From Candidatus Uhrbacteria bacterium RIFCSPLOWO2_02_FULL_48_12 (GTDB lineage: Bacteria > Patescibacteriota > Patescibacteriia > GWA2-46-9), in contig MGEP01000039.1 in assembly GCA_001791425.1 (NCBI GenBank), positions 1 through 18,001 of the forward strand: 18,001 nt of DNA, read 5' to 3'. The notes under the pieces are model-generated. The model did no database searches. It had not been told where the DNA came from and saw nothing but the letters and a program-made list of their open reading frames with translations. Every line of letters begins with the position of its first letter. Position 1 is the first letter of the stretch. The position numbers were made by a program, and so were the translations under genes. Below, one piece after another: positions 11,750 to 18,001 of this stretch.

Positions 11750-12568
11750 TCATTCAATTCTGCGCTGTTTTGACGGTATGGCCGCAATTCGTTGTTTAAA
11801 TTCCACCAACTTTGGATACTCCGAATTCAGCTTGGTAAGTTGAACTAAGGTTGCAGCGGCTAACTGCTTTTTTCTTAGCAGTATAGCGGCCTCTAGCAAA
11901 CGGCCAAGATAGTGCTCGTTGGACGGTTCTGACTTTACGGCGGCTTGAAAAGCGCTAAGGGCGTCGGCCGGACGACCAGCCTCTAAACACGCTTCGCCAA
12001 AAGCTACTGTTGTCGCCATATCTTCGCGCAGTTTTTTAGCATAAGAAAGCGCTTCTACTGCCTCTTTGTATTGACGCTGTGCTCGGTATATTAACCCTAG
12101 ACCAAGATAAGCATCAACGCAATGATGATCAAGACGAACGGCCTCAAGGTAAAGCTGTTCAGCTTCTGACCAGCGGCCGCTATGCCTCTCTTGATCGGCC
12201 CGCCATACCAATTGCCCGGCCGGATCAGTCGGCATGGAACTAACAGATGGTGGTTGTTCGCCGACCGCCGTTCCTGGGGGCCGGCGATAATGATCTTCCA
12301 GGGCGCAGAGTTTTTGGTACAAAGCCGCTGTTTTTTCTTTAGCTGATGAGCGCCAGGTGGTCGTGCTTTCCCAGACAACCATGAAACCGCGGCGTAATTT
12401 TCGCTCCAAGCGCTGAACAAGCAACTGACGCTTTACCTCTGCTGATCGCGCTTCGGGGATCGTGTCAGTGTTAATTGCCGTAATTTCCGGCAAGCGACGA
12501 ACAATGACAATGATCATGACGGCCACCGCCGCGAAAATCAGCAAAACCGGCAAAATATTAAAAAGCAT
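11750..12568 (-). CDS. Membrane-anchored tetratricopeptide-repeat protein
   Basis: A 272-residue protein with one N-terminal membrane helix (about 3-23), a basic linker with a helical stretch (41-95), a Pro/Ser-rich hinge (97-116) and about four TPR units from 118 to 250. The clearest units are WRADQERHSGRWSEAEQLYLEAVRLD, AYLGLGLIYRAQRQYKEAVEALSYAKKL and AFGEACLEAGRPADALSAFQAAVKSEP, all showing the TPR small/large pattern. It follows tpiA with a 7-bp gap and is presumably co-transcribed, though a metabolic link is not implied. TPRs mediate protein-protein contact; the partner is unknown. No strong terminator is visible downstream. Confidence 0.85.
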   Translation of the reverse strand: MLFNILPVLLIFAAVAVMIIVIVRRLPEITAINTDTIPEARSAEVKRQLLVQRLERKLRRGFMVVWESTTTWRSSAKEKTAALYQKLCALEDHYRRPPGTAVGEQPPSVSSMPTDPAGQLVWRADQERHSGRWSEAEQLYLEAVRLDHHCVDAYLGLGLIYRAQRQYKEAVEALSYAKKLREDMATTVAFGEACLEAGRPADALSAFQAAVKSEPSNEHYLGRLLEAAILLRKKQLAAATLVQLTKLNSEYPKLVEFKQRIAAIPSKQRRIE

Positions 12569-12575
12569 ACCCTTA

Positions 12576-13328
12576 TTATTTATTTAAGGCATTAATTATG
12601 CCAAGAAATTCGTGAGCATCAATACTGCTTGCGCCGACCAGCACCCCATCCATCAAATCTTGACCGACAAACATTTTGACGTTGGCGGCTGTGACACTGC
12701 CGCCGTAAATAACAGCGCATTGTTTCTGACTGACCGTGGCGCCCAGTAATTCTAAGAGCAGAGCACGAATTGTTCTGGCGGCCAAACGTGCGTCATCAGA
12801 GCTGACTGTTTGCCCGGAACCAATAGCCCACACTGGCTCATAAGCGACAATCAAAAAGTTAGCGGCCAGAGGCAGTCCCTCCGCCACTGTGAGCTGGTGA
12901 GCTATAACATTTTCCCACTGTCCGGTTTGACGCTCTTCCATTTTTTCGCCAACGCAAAGTATGGGAACAAGACCATAATGATTGGCGAGCGTAAGTTTCC
13001 TTTTAATCATTTCGTTGTTCTCACCAGCGTGCTGACGGCGCTCAGAATGACCAATAATAACATAGTGGCATCCCAATTCTTTGAGCATGCCGGCTGATAC
13101 TTCACCGGTATAGGCGCCTTTTTCTTCAGCGGCAGCATTTTGCGCGCCAACCTTGATATGGGTCCCCTCCACGGTTTCAGCCACCGCCGCAATAAATGGA
13201 AACGAAGGGCAGAGTACGACGGTTGCCCGCTCGGGCGGTTTTTCCTCAGCCATCGCGCGCGCCAAGGCTGCGCTCTTGGACAGCGACAAGTTCATTTTCC
13301 AGTTGCCAATAACGAATGGTCTATCCAT
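12576..13328 (-). CDS. tpiA: Triosephosphate isomerase
   Basis: A 250-residue TIM-barrel enzyme interconverting dihydroxyacetone phosphate and glyceraldehyde 3-phosphate in glycolysis; normal length. Landmarks are all present: GNWKMN (8-13) with catalytic Lys11, GHSERR (93-98) with catalytic His94, AYEPVWAIGSG (162-172) with catalytic Glu164 and the mobile loop 6, and the phosphate-binding YGGSV (208-212) and GVLVGAS (228-234). The start ATG gives the expected N-terminus. Upstream is an extended -10-like element at 13357. The TPR gene follows closely. Confidence 0.98.
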   Translation of the reverse strand: MDRPFVIGNWKMNLSLSKSAALARAMAEEKPPERATVVLCPSFPFIAAVAETVEGTHIKVGAQNAAAEEKGAYTGEVSAGMLKELGCHYVIIGHSERRQHAGENNEMIKRKLTLANHYGLVPILCVGEKMEERQTGQWENVIAHQLTVAEGLPLAANFLIVAYEPVWAIGSGQTVSSDDARLAARTIRALLLELLGATVSQKQCAVIYGGSVTAANVKMFVGQDLMDGVLVGASSIDAHEFLGIINALNK

Positions 13329-13356
13329 AAAAGTAGAGTTCTATTGCACTCTATCA

Positions 13357-13365
13357 ACTATATCA
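13357..13365 (-). promoter_or_regulatory. Candidate extended -10 promoter of tpiA
   Basis: On the minus strand TGATATAGT matches the extended -10 form TG-N-TATAAT with one substitution. It lies about 29 bases before the tpiA ATG. No recognisable -35 is found at 17 bases, as with the promoter at 9275. Confidence 0.45.
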
Positions 13366-13486
13366 AATTTTTAGGTTAGGGCGCCAGAGCGGCTTGGGTT
13401 AACCCCGTACCCAGACCCGTCCGAGGACTAGTTTTGCCCATAATTGAGTATTTTAAGGGGGCTCTTTAATAAAATTACTGAAATAA

Positions 13487-14446
13487 TCATTGTTGGACGG
13501 TCTGTGGTGCGTGGGCGAAAGCCCAGGCTAAGAGTTTATCAGCCGCCACCACCCGATTTTCCAGAGTTGAACTGCCCAACAGCACCGCCAGAATCTCCAC
13601 GCCATTATCCTGGCGGGCAAGCAAGGCAACATTATAACCAGCCTCGTCAAGATGACCGGTTTTGCCGGTTACATATGCCCACCCGTCACGACGAGCGTCA
13701 CGAAAACTTTTAAACTGCTGGTCACTGCTGAATATTTTGCGGCTCTCGCCGTTAACCTTAATGTCTGTGGAGGGCAGAGACAATGCTTCCGATATACGCG
13801 GCTCAAACAGAGCGGCACGGGCAATCACCGCGAATTCACGAGCCGTGGAAACATTGTCTGGCAAGAGCCCGGTTGGTTCAACAAATTTTGTACTCACCAA
13901 ACCAAATTCTAAAGCGCGCTGATTCATACGCTTCACAAACTCGGTTTCGTCAAGGTTAAGACCGCGAACAAGAGCCATGGTTGCGTCATTGTCTGACCCA
14001 ACCAGCATCAGCCGCCAAAGATCGCCAATACTAATATTCTCTCCCGGAAATATTCTGGGCTTAGCCCCTCCCCTTTTATCTTCACTCTTAATAGTAATGA
14101 CGAGGGACCAGTCTGGTCTGGCCTCAAGAATAACCAAGGCACTCATAAGTTTGGTCAAACTCGCCAGGGGCAAGACATCATTTGAGCGATAATGCAGCAA
14201 TGGTAGCGGCCTCAGATTGTTAATGCTAAGATCAGCACTGCCTAAATTAAGAGCAGCTATAAAATCGGGCGGTTTTACCCGATAAACGTCGCGCTGAACC
14301 GGTAAATGATCATTTAGAATAACACTGTCTGGCTCGGCCGCGAGCCCGGGGAAAGATTGCACAAAATAAGCAATATTGCCAGCGGTCACCAATAAACCAA
14401 CGGCCAGGCCCAAAAACCATGGCATTTTTCGGACACTAAAATTCAT
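13487..14446 (-). CDS. D-alanyl-D-alanine carboxypeptidase (S11 family, DacA-like)
   Basis: A 319-residue penicillin-binding serine peptidase acting on peptidoglycan stem peptides outside the membrane. An N-terminal helix (9-29) acts as signal-anchor. Catalytic motifs in order: SLTK at 96-99 (nucleophile Ser96, Lys99), SDN at 151-153 and KTG at 262-264. SVTGLLPDN-like FVEPTGLLPDN at about 188-198 is another S11 landmark. Shorter than E. coli DacA (about 400) because the C-terminal beta domain and membrane anchor are missing; the N-terminal anchor would replace it. The start overlaps the scpB stop as ATGA, so it is co-translated with the condensin genes. Confidence 0.93.
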   Translation of the reverse strand: MNFSVRKMPWFLGLAVGLLVTAGNIAYFVQSFPGLAAEPDSVILNDHLPVQRDVYRVKPPDFIAALNLGSADLSINNLRPLPLLHYRSNDVLPLASLTKLMSALVILEARPDWSLVITIKSEDKRGGAKPRIFPGENISIGDLWRLMLVGSDNDATMALVRGLNLDETEFVKRMNQRALEFGLVSTKFVEPTGLLPDNVSTAREFAVIARAALFEPRISEALSLPSTDIKVNGESRKIFSSDQQFKSFRDARRDGWAYVTGKTGHLDEAGYNVALLARQDNGVEILAVLLGSSTLENRVVAADKLLAWAFAHAPQTVQQ

Positions 14447-15012
14447 AAATCAGCTCCGTCACTCGGCTCTTCCTGGCTTAAAAATTGCTGTACCACTTCG
14501 GCGCCATGCAGGATTTCATATTGCGGCAATTCAAAGACGCGCCCTAGACCAAGGAACCTTAAAAAATCCATGGAAATTATGTAGTAAGTTACCAATTTCT
14601 TTTTATCTTCGCGGGCCTCAACCAATCCGCGCATCATCAAATTTCTTAAAATGATACTGCAGTTAACGCCGCGAATTTTTTCCAAATCAGACCGCGTGAT
14701 CGGGCCGCGGTAGGCAATGATAGTCAAGGCCTCAAGTGATGGCTTGGTCAATTCACCGGTTGTTTCATCTTTGAGGAACTTCTGTACTAAGGCGCTGGCG
14801 CCAACGCTGGTCACCATCTGCACCTCACCCTCGTGTTCGGCAATAATGACTCCACCATGACGCGCGGCATAGTCTTCTATAAGCTCGGACAAAGACTCTT
14901 GAACCGTTTTTTCGTCCGCTCCCAAGATTGACGCCAAACGACGGACAGGTAAGGGTCGCGGTGAAATAAAAAGAATGGCTTCAAGATTATTTTTTAGTGA
15001 TGACATTGGCAC
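14443..15012 (-). CDS. scpB: Segregation and condensation protein B
   Basis: A 189-residue winged-helix protein, normal length for ScpB, partner of ScpA and SMC in chromosome condensation. Recognisable are LEAILFISPRPLPVRRLASIL near the N-terminus, the family signature EALTIIAYRGPITRSDLEKIRGV (about 93-115), LMMRGLVEAREDKKK and YYIISMDFLRFLGLGRV. Two start codons are possible (MPMSSLKNN; the second ATG is two codons in); the choice hardly alters the product. It ends in an ATGA overlap with the carboxypeptidase and follows scpA by 49 bases. No SMC gene is in the window. Confidence 0.96.
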   Translation of the reverse strand: MPMSSLKNNLEAILFISPRPLPVRRLASILGADEKTVQESLSELIEDYAARHGGVIIAEHEGEVQMVTSVGASALVQKFLKDETTGELTKPSLEALTIIAYRGPITRSDLEKIRGVNCSIILRNLMMRGLVEAREDKKKLVTYYIISMDFLRFLGLGRVFELPQYEILHGAEVVQQFLSQEEPSDGADL

Positions 15013-15061
15013 GGTGATAAATTATTAATCAGGAATACTGACATGTAAAGCGCAGACAAAA

Positions 15062-15784
15062 TTATAAACTAACGAGCGCGTCTTCGGAAGTCCGCACCAA
15101 AACAATGCTTGCGCCATGGCCGTCTTGGCGGGCCACAACGCAGCGCTGTTTAATCAATTCAAGAATGGCAAGAAAGCTAACAATAATCTCCATACGGCTT
15201 TGGGCGTCTTCTAAAATTTTTTGGAAGTTAACTTCTGGCCCGCCCTCCAATAACCGCCTAAGAACCGAAATTCTCTCTTGCAAGCTGACCGTTCTCGTGA
15301 TCAGCTCCGGCATTGGCCGCACAAATTCTTTAAGGTTTTCTAAAACTTTAATAAATACCTGACGCAAGGCGTCGCCAGTGAGACTAGGCGGCGGGCTAAA
15401 AGTCACTGTTTCCGCCACTGGCAAGCGCTCGCGAGCATAAGAAAAATGACGACGGTGCAAACGCCGAGCGAGCTCTCGACCGGCTTCAACATAACGCCTG
15501 TAAATTTCCAGCTGTTTGGCTAGCCCGCCCGCCATTTCATCTTCGTCGTCCACGAACAGATCAGGCAGAAGAATTCGCGATTTTAAAAGAAGCAATTTAG
15601 CGGCTACCACCAAAAAATCAGCCAACTCCTCGGGAGGTAAATCCTGACGCTCGGCCAAATAATTCAAATACTGCTCGGTTACGGCCGCCAGTGAAACATC
15701 GGTAATATTCAACTCCTGCTTCTCTATAAGCTGAAGCAGGAGGTCTAGCGGCCCTTCAAATTTTTCAAGCTTAAATCTATACAT
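15062..15784 (-). CDS. scpA: Segregation and condensation protein A
   Basis: A 240-residue kleisin that bridges the SMC heads and binds ScpB. The N-terminal domain shows the family pattern FEGPLDLLLQLIEKQELNITDVSLAAVTEQYL and LADFLVVAAKLLLLKSRILLP (about 8-75). A variable charged linker follows, and the C-terminal winged-helix ends with VSFLAILELIKQRCVVARQ. The length is typical. scpB follows on the same strand and the YbaK-type gene lies 19 bases upstream. Confidence 0.97.
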   Translation of the reverse strand: MYRFKLEKFEGPLDLLLQLIEKQELNITDVSLAAVTEQYLNYLAERQDLPPEELADFLVVAAKLLLLKSRILLPDLFVDDEDEMAGGLAKQLEIYRRYVEAGRELARRLHRRHFSYARERLPVAETVTFSPPPSLTGDALRQVFIKVLENLKEFVRPMPELITRTVSLQERISVLRRLLEGGPEVNFQKILEDAQSRMEIIVSFLAILELIKQRCVVARQDGHGASIVLVRTSEDALVSL

Positions 15785-15803
15785 GAGTTATTTTTCACTT
15801 ATT

Positions 15804-16304
15804 CTACTTTTTACCAATGACCTTCTTGGCAAAACTGGCCAATGAGCCGCCGGAAACTTTGATAAAATCTTTGGGCTTCAAAAATAGCGAATCGGTAAAA
15901 CTGCCGCTTCTCGCCATTATTTTTTTGGCTTTGAGCAAAGTTTTGTCAATAAATACTGGCGTGCTGCTGTGCCTGGCGCTAAAAGGGGTTATCGCTCCGG
16001 CTTTAATTTTAAATAATTTAGACATGACGCGCTCGTCCGCAATGCTAAGTTTTTTCGCTTTAAGAATCCCTTGTAATTTTTTCAAATCAAGCTGATGCGA
16101 GGCCGGCAAAACCGCGATGATGTGTTTATCCTTTTTCTCGCCATATGGCGGCTCAACCTTCACCAAAATGGTTTTAGCAATTTGCTCCAGTTTAATACCT
16201 GTGGTTTGCGCGAGATCATAAGCCGTGTAAACCGTGCGGTGGACAACGGCCTCTGCCGCCACCGCAGTTTTGTTAAGATAGGTTTGAAGTTTTTTGGGAA
16301 TCAT
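15804..16304 (-). CDS. YbaK/EbsC-type aminoacyl-tRNA deacylase domain protein
   Basis: A 166-residue single-domain protein of the YbaK/ProX/ProRS-INS superfamily, whose members clear mischarged tRNAs (Cys- or Ala-tRNA-Pro). Visible are the TAYDLAQTTGIKLEQIAKTILVK motif (helix plus conserved Lys), the IIAVLPASHQLDLKKL strand-turn-helix and a C-terminal GSFTDSLFLKPKDFIKVSGG core. I chose ATG 16302-16304 (MIPKKLQ). An upstream TTG would add seven residues, but those are encoded by the AATTCAA heptamer array and are unlikely to be translated. It is next to aspS and scpA. Substrate cannot be read from sequence. Confidence 0.85.
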   Translation of the reverse strand: MIPKKLQTYLNKTAVAAEAVVHRTVYTAYDLAQTTGIKLEQIAKTILVKVEPPYGEKKDKHIIAVLPASHQLDLKKLQGILKAKKLSIADERVMSKLFKIKAGAITPFSARHSSTPVFIDKTLLKAKKIMARSGSFTDSLFLKPKDFIKVSGGSLASFAKKVIGKK

Positions 16305-16311
16305 GATGAAT

Positions 16312-16339
16312 AATTCAAAATTCAAAAGGCAGAATTCAA
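16312..16339. repeat. 7-bp tandem array, core AATTCAA
   Basis: AATTCAA, AATTCAA, AAGGCAG, AATTCAA in perfect 7-bp register. It fills the gap between aspS and the YbaK-type gene and creates an apparent N-terminal extension of the latter. Confidence 0.8.
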
Positions 16340-16342
16340 AAG

Positions 16343-17746
16343 TTATTTAATAATCCGTAAGTGAAGCTCTTTGATCTGCTGCTCGCTAATTGAACTAGGA
16401 GCATCCATCATCAAATCCCGACCATCGCCAGTTTTAGGAAAAGCAATGACCTCGCGAATATTCGGCTCATTGGCAAGAATCATAACAAAGCGATCAATCC
16501 CGGGCGCGATCCCGCCGTGTGGCGGCACGCCATAGCGGAAGGCCTCTAAGAGATGTCCGAATTGAGCCTGCACGTCATCCGGTGAATGGCCAAGGATTTC
16601 AAATACGGCCTGAAGCATTTTTGGATCATGCGTACGCATACTGCCGCCGCCGATCTCATAACCATTCAAAACAAAATCATATTGCTCGGCCAAAACAGCC
16701 AACGGATCAGTGATTTTCAGTTCCTCAACGTTATTCACGCGCGGCCGCGTAAAAGGGTGATGCACAGCGCCCAAACTGCCGTCGTCCTTTTTCTCAAACA
16801 TGGGAAAATCTAATATAAAAGCAAAAGCGAGCTCATTTGGATCTTCCTTATTTTCCCGCAGATCCGGCTTATCCGTGCCGTACTTAGACATGGCCTCGGC
16901 AGAGGACAATCTTTTAAAGGGCTGGAAGGTTATATGCTTCTCGGGAGTCACTGTTTTGACAAGATGAATATACATTTCTTCAATTAATTTTAAAATATCT
17001 TCCTGCTCAACAAAAGACATTTCAATATCCAGTTGAGTGAATTCCGGCTGACGATCGCCGCGCGTGTCTTCATCTCTGAAACAACGCACTATCTGAAAAT
17101 ACTTTTCCAAACCTGCGACCATGAGCAGCTGCTTGTATTGCTGGGGAGACTGCGGCAGGGCGTAAAATTTACCCGGCTGAAAACGGGAGGGCACAAGATA
17201 ATCACGCGCCCCTTCCGGCGTTGATTTGCTAAGATATGGCGTTTCTATCTCAATAAAATCACGCACTATGAGATATTGCCGCATGGCTCGCACCACCTCA
17301 TGGCGCAGTAACAAATTTTTTTGCAGACGCTCGCGGCGTAGATCCAGATAACGGTATTTCATTCTAATGTCTTCGCCCACGACGACCGACGGATCGTCCA
17401 GCACAAAGGGCGGCGTCGCGGCGCTATTGATAATGACTACTTTCTCCGCAATGACCTCTATTTTGCCAGTAGCAATATTGGGATTTTCGTTGCCGGGTTT
17501 GCGCGCTTGAATTGTGCCCTGAATTTGCACCACGGTTTCAGGACGAATGGCCTCTTTTAAACCCTCCTGTTCAGTCGCTGAAAAATCCTTCTCGCGAATA
17601 ACGACCTGCACAAGGTCGCGGCGGTTCCTTAAATCAATAAAAATAAGCGGGCCGTGGTCACGGCGCCGATGTACCCAGCCGGCCAGTGTGACTTTTGTAC
17701 CAATCTCCACTGACGGAAGATCTTTCACCTCATGCGTTCTAAACAT
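16343..17746 (-). CDS. aspS: Aspartyl-tRNA synthetase, compact form without GAD domain
   Basis: A 467-residue class IIb synthetase that charges tRNA-Asp. The OB-fold anticodon domain (about 14-105, GWVHRRRDHGPLIFIDLR) precedes the catalytic core: YRYLDLRR (131-138), TPEGARDYLVPSR (176-188), motif 2 FRDEDTRGDRQPEFTQLDIE (223-242) and motif 3 GGIAPGIDRFVMIL (411-424). Typical bacterial AspRS is about 590 residues with a GAD insertion between motifs 2 and 3; here KPDLR (293-297) runs to DFPMF (313-317) in about 20 residues, so GAD is gone. His31 in RRRDHG is the residue found in non-discriminating enzymes that also charge tRNA-Asn. Start chosen at MFRTHEV; the longer ORF start is promoter DNA. 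Confidence 0.97.
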   Translation of the reverse strand: MFRTHEVKDLPSVEIGTKVTLAGWVHRRRDHGPLIFIDLRNRRDLVQVVIREKDFSATEQEGLKEAIRPETVVQIQGTIQARKPGNENPNIATGKIEVIAEKVVIINSAATPPFVLDDPSVVVGEDIRMKYRYLDLRRERLQKNLLLRHEVVRAMRQYLIVRDFIEIETPYLSKSTPEGARDYLVPSRFQPGKFYALPQSPQQYKQLLMVAGLEKYFQIVRCFRDEDTRGDRQPEFTQLDIEMSFVEQEDILKLIEEMYIHLVKTVTPEKHITFQPFKRLSSAEAMSKYGTDKPDLRENKEDPNELAFAFILDFPMFEKKDDGSLGAVHHPFTRPRVNNVEELKITDPLAVLAEQYDFVLNGYEIGGGSMRTHDPKMLQAVFEILGHSPDDVQAQFGHLLEAFRYGVPPHGGIAPGIDRFVMILANEPNIREVIAFPKTGDGRDLMMDAPSSISEQQIKELHLRIIK

Positions 17747-17752
17747 GCGTAT

Positions 17753-17781
17753 AGTATAGTAAAAACAAGCTCCGGCGTAAA
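17753..17781 (-). promoter_or_regulatory. Promoter giving a leaderless aspS transcript
   Basis: On the minus strand TTTACG (17776-17781, four of six), 17 bases, then TATACT (17753-17758, five of six). Six bases later is the ATG of aspS, so transcription should begin on its A. There is no ribosome binding site. Same geometry as the promoter at 9275. Confidence 0.7.
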
Positions 17782-17830
17782 GAGTCAATAGTTCATCCCT
17801 TGGCCCCAAAATTAGTTTAAATTAAATTCT

Positions 17831-18001
17831 CTATTGTTGTGCATTAATAAAACTAATCGGCTGTTCATACCTCTCCTCAACAAACAGAGCAATCGCTCTA
17901 TTAATTTGCCGGAAAGATTTGTCAGTACCGCGAAGACGCAAGGCATCGCGGATTGACGCCGTGGCCATGTATGAGAGCCCCCTCAGAGCCGCCTGACCTA
18001 T
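17831..18001 (-). CDS. C-terminal end of an unrecognised protein (partial)
   Basis: A reading frame enters from the right edge and runs 56 codons to TAG at 17831-17833. The end reads GQAALRGLSYMATASIRDALRL, then DKSFRQINRAIALFVEERYEQ, and closes with SFINAQQ. It is predicted helical and amphipathic, without membrane segment or metal ligands. An internal ATG could also be a start of a short ORF, but the frame is open across the edge. Gap to aspS is 84 bases and contains the aspS promoter. I do not recognise the family. Confidence 0.55.
   Translation of the reverse strand: MGQAALRGLSYMATASIRDALRLRGTDKSFRQINRAIALFVEERYEQPISFINAQQ

Noticed and set aside
17747..17809. 21-residue extension of AspRS
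   Set aside because: The extension covers the -10 and -35 boxes; the normal N-terminus MFRTHEV begins at 17746.

Overview
The window looks like a chromosomal piece of a Patescibacteria / Candidate Phyla Radiation bacterium (Parcubacteria-like; the rank is inference). Support: small genes packed with ATGA stop/start overlaps, few Shine-Dalgarno sites, a compact aspartyl-tRNA synthetase, stand-alone GIY-YIG nuclease genes, tRNA genes of which some encode CCA and some do not, and housekeeping genes (tpiA, scpA, scpB, rpmG, rarA) beside unrecognised membrane proteins. TGA is used as a stop, so the code appears standard.

Layout. 1-1860: three unrecognised minus-strand genes. 1890-4070: rarA on the minus strand, with a short plus-strand gene on either side; each of those has a strong ribosome binding site, a candidate promoter and a downstream hairpin. 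4100-4710: tRNA-Pro(CGG) held between complementary leader and trailer arms, a tRNA 5' fragment, a truncated HD-domain gene and a 100-bp inverted-repeat element. 4711-9215: a MarR-controlled MacAB-like export operon (marR, adaptor, ATPase, permease) with a GIY-YIG gene between ATPase and permease. 9275-10350: a seven-helix membrane protein on an apparently leaderless transcript, then a duplicated terminator plus tRNA-Trp 3' end. 10272-11680: a minus-strand run of tRNA-Thr(GGT), a second GIY-YIG gene, tRNA-Tyr, tRNA-Thr(TGT), rpmG and tRNA-Trp, which resembles the classical Thr-Tyr-(Gly)-Thr / rpmG-Trp cluster. tRNA fragments and hairpins are interleaved with it. 11750-18001: tpiA with a TPR protein; scpA-scpB with a D,D-carboxypeptidase; a YbaK-type deacylase; aspS; and the end of an unrecognised gene.

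Most unusual observations. (1) Intergenic DNA is built from degenerate 7-bp tandem arrays, each site with its own core word. (2) Two tRNA loci share nearly the same complementary leader and trailer, and one full tRNA gene lies between two halves of another. (3) GIY-YIG genes sit inside two otherwise ordinary transcription units; one is bounded by inverted repeats and the other runs into tRNA-Tyr. (4) Two promoters place the start of transcription on the A of the ATG. No search could be run; family names rest on motifs read by eye.
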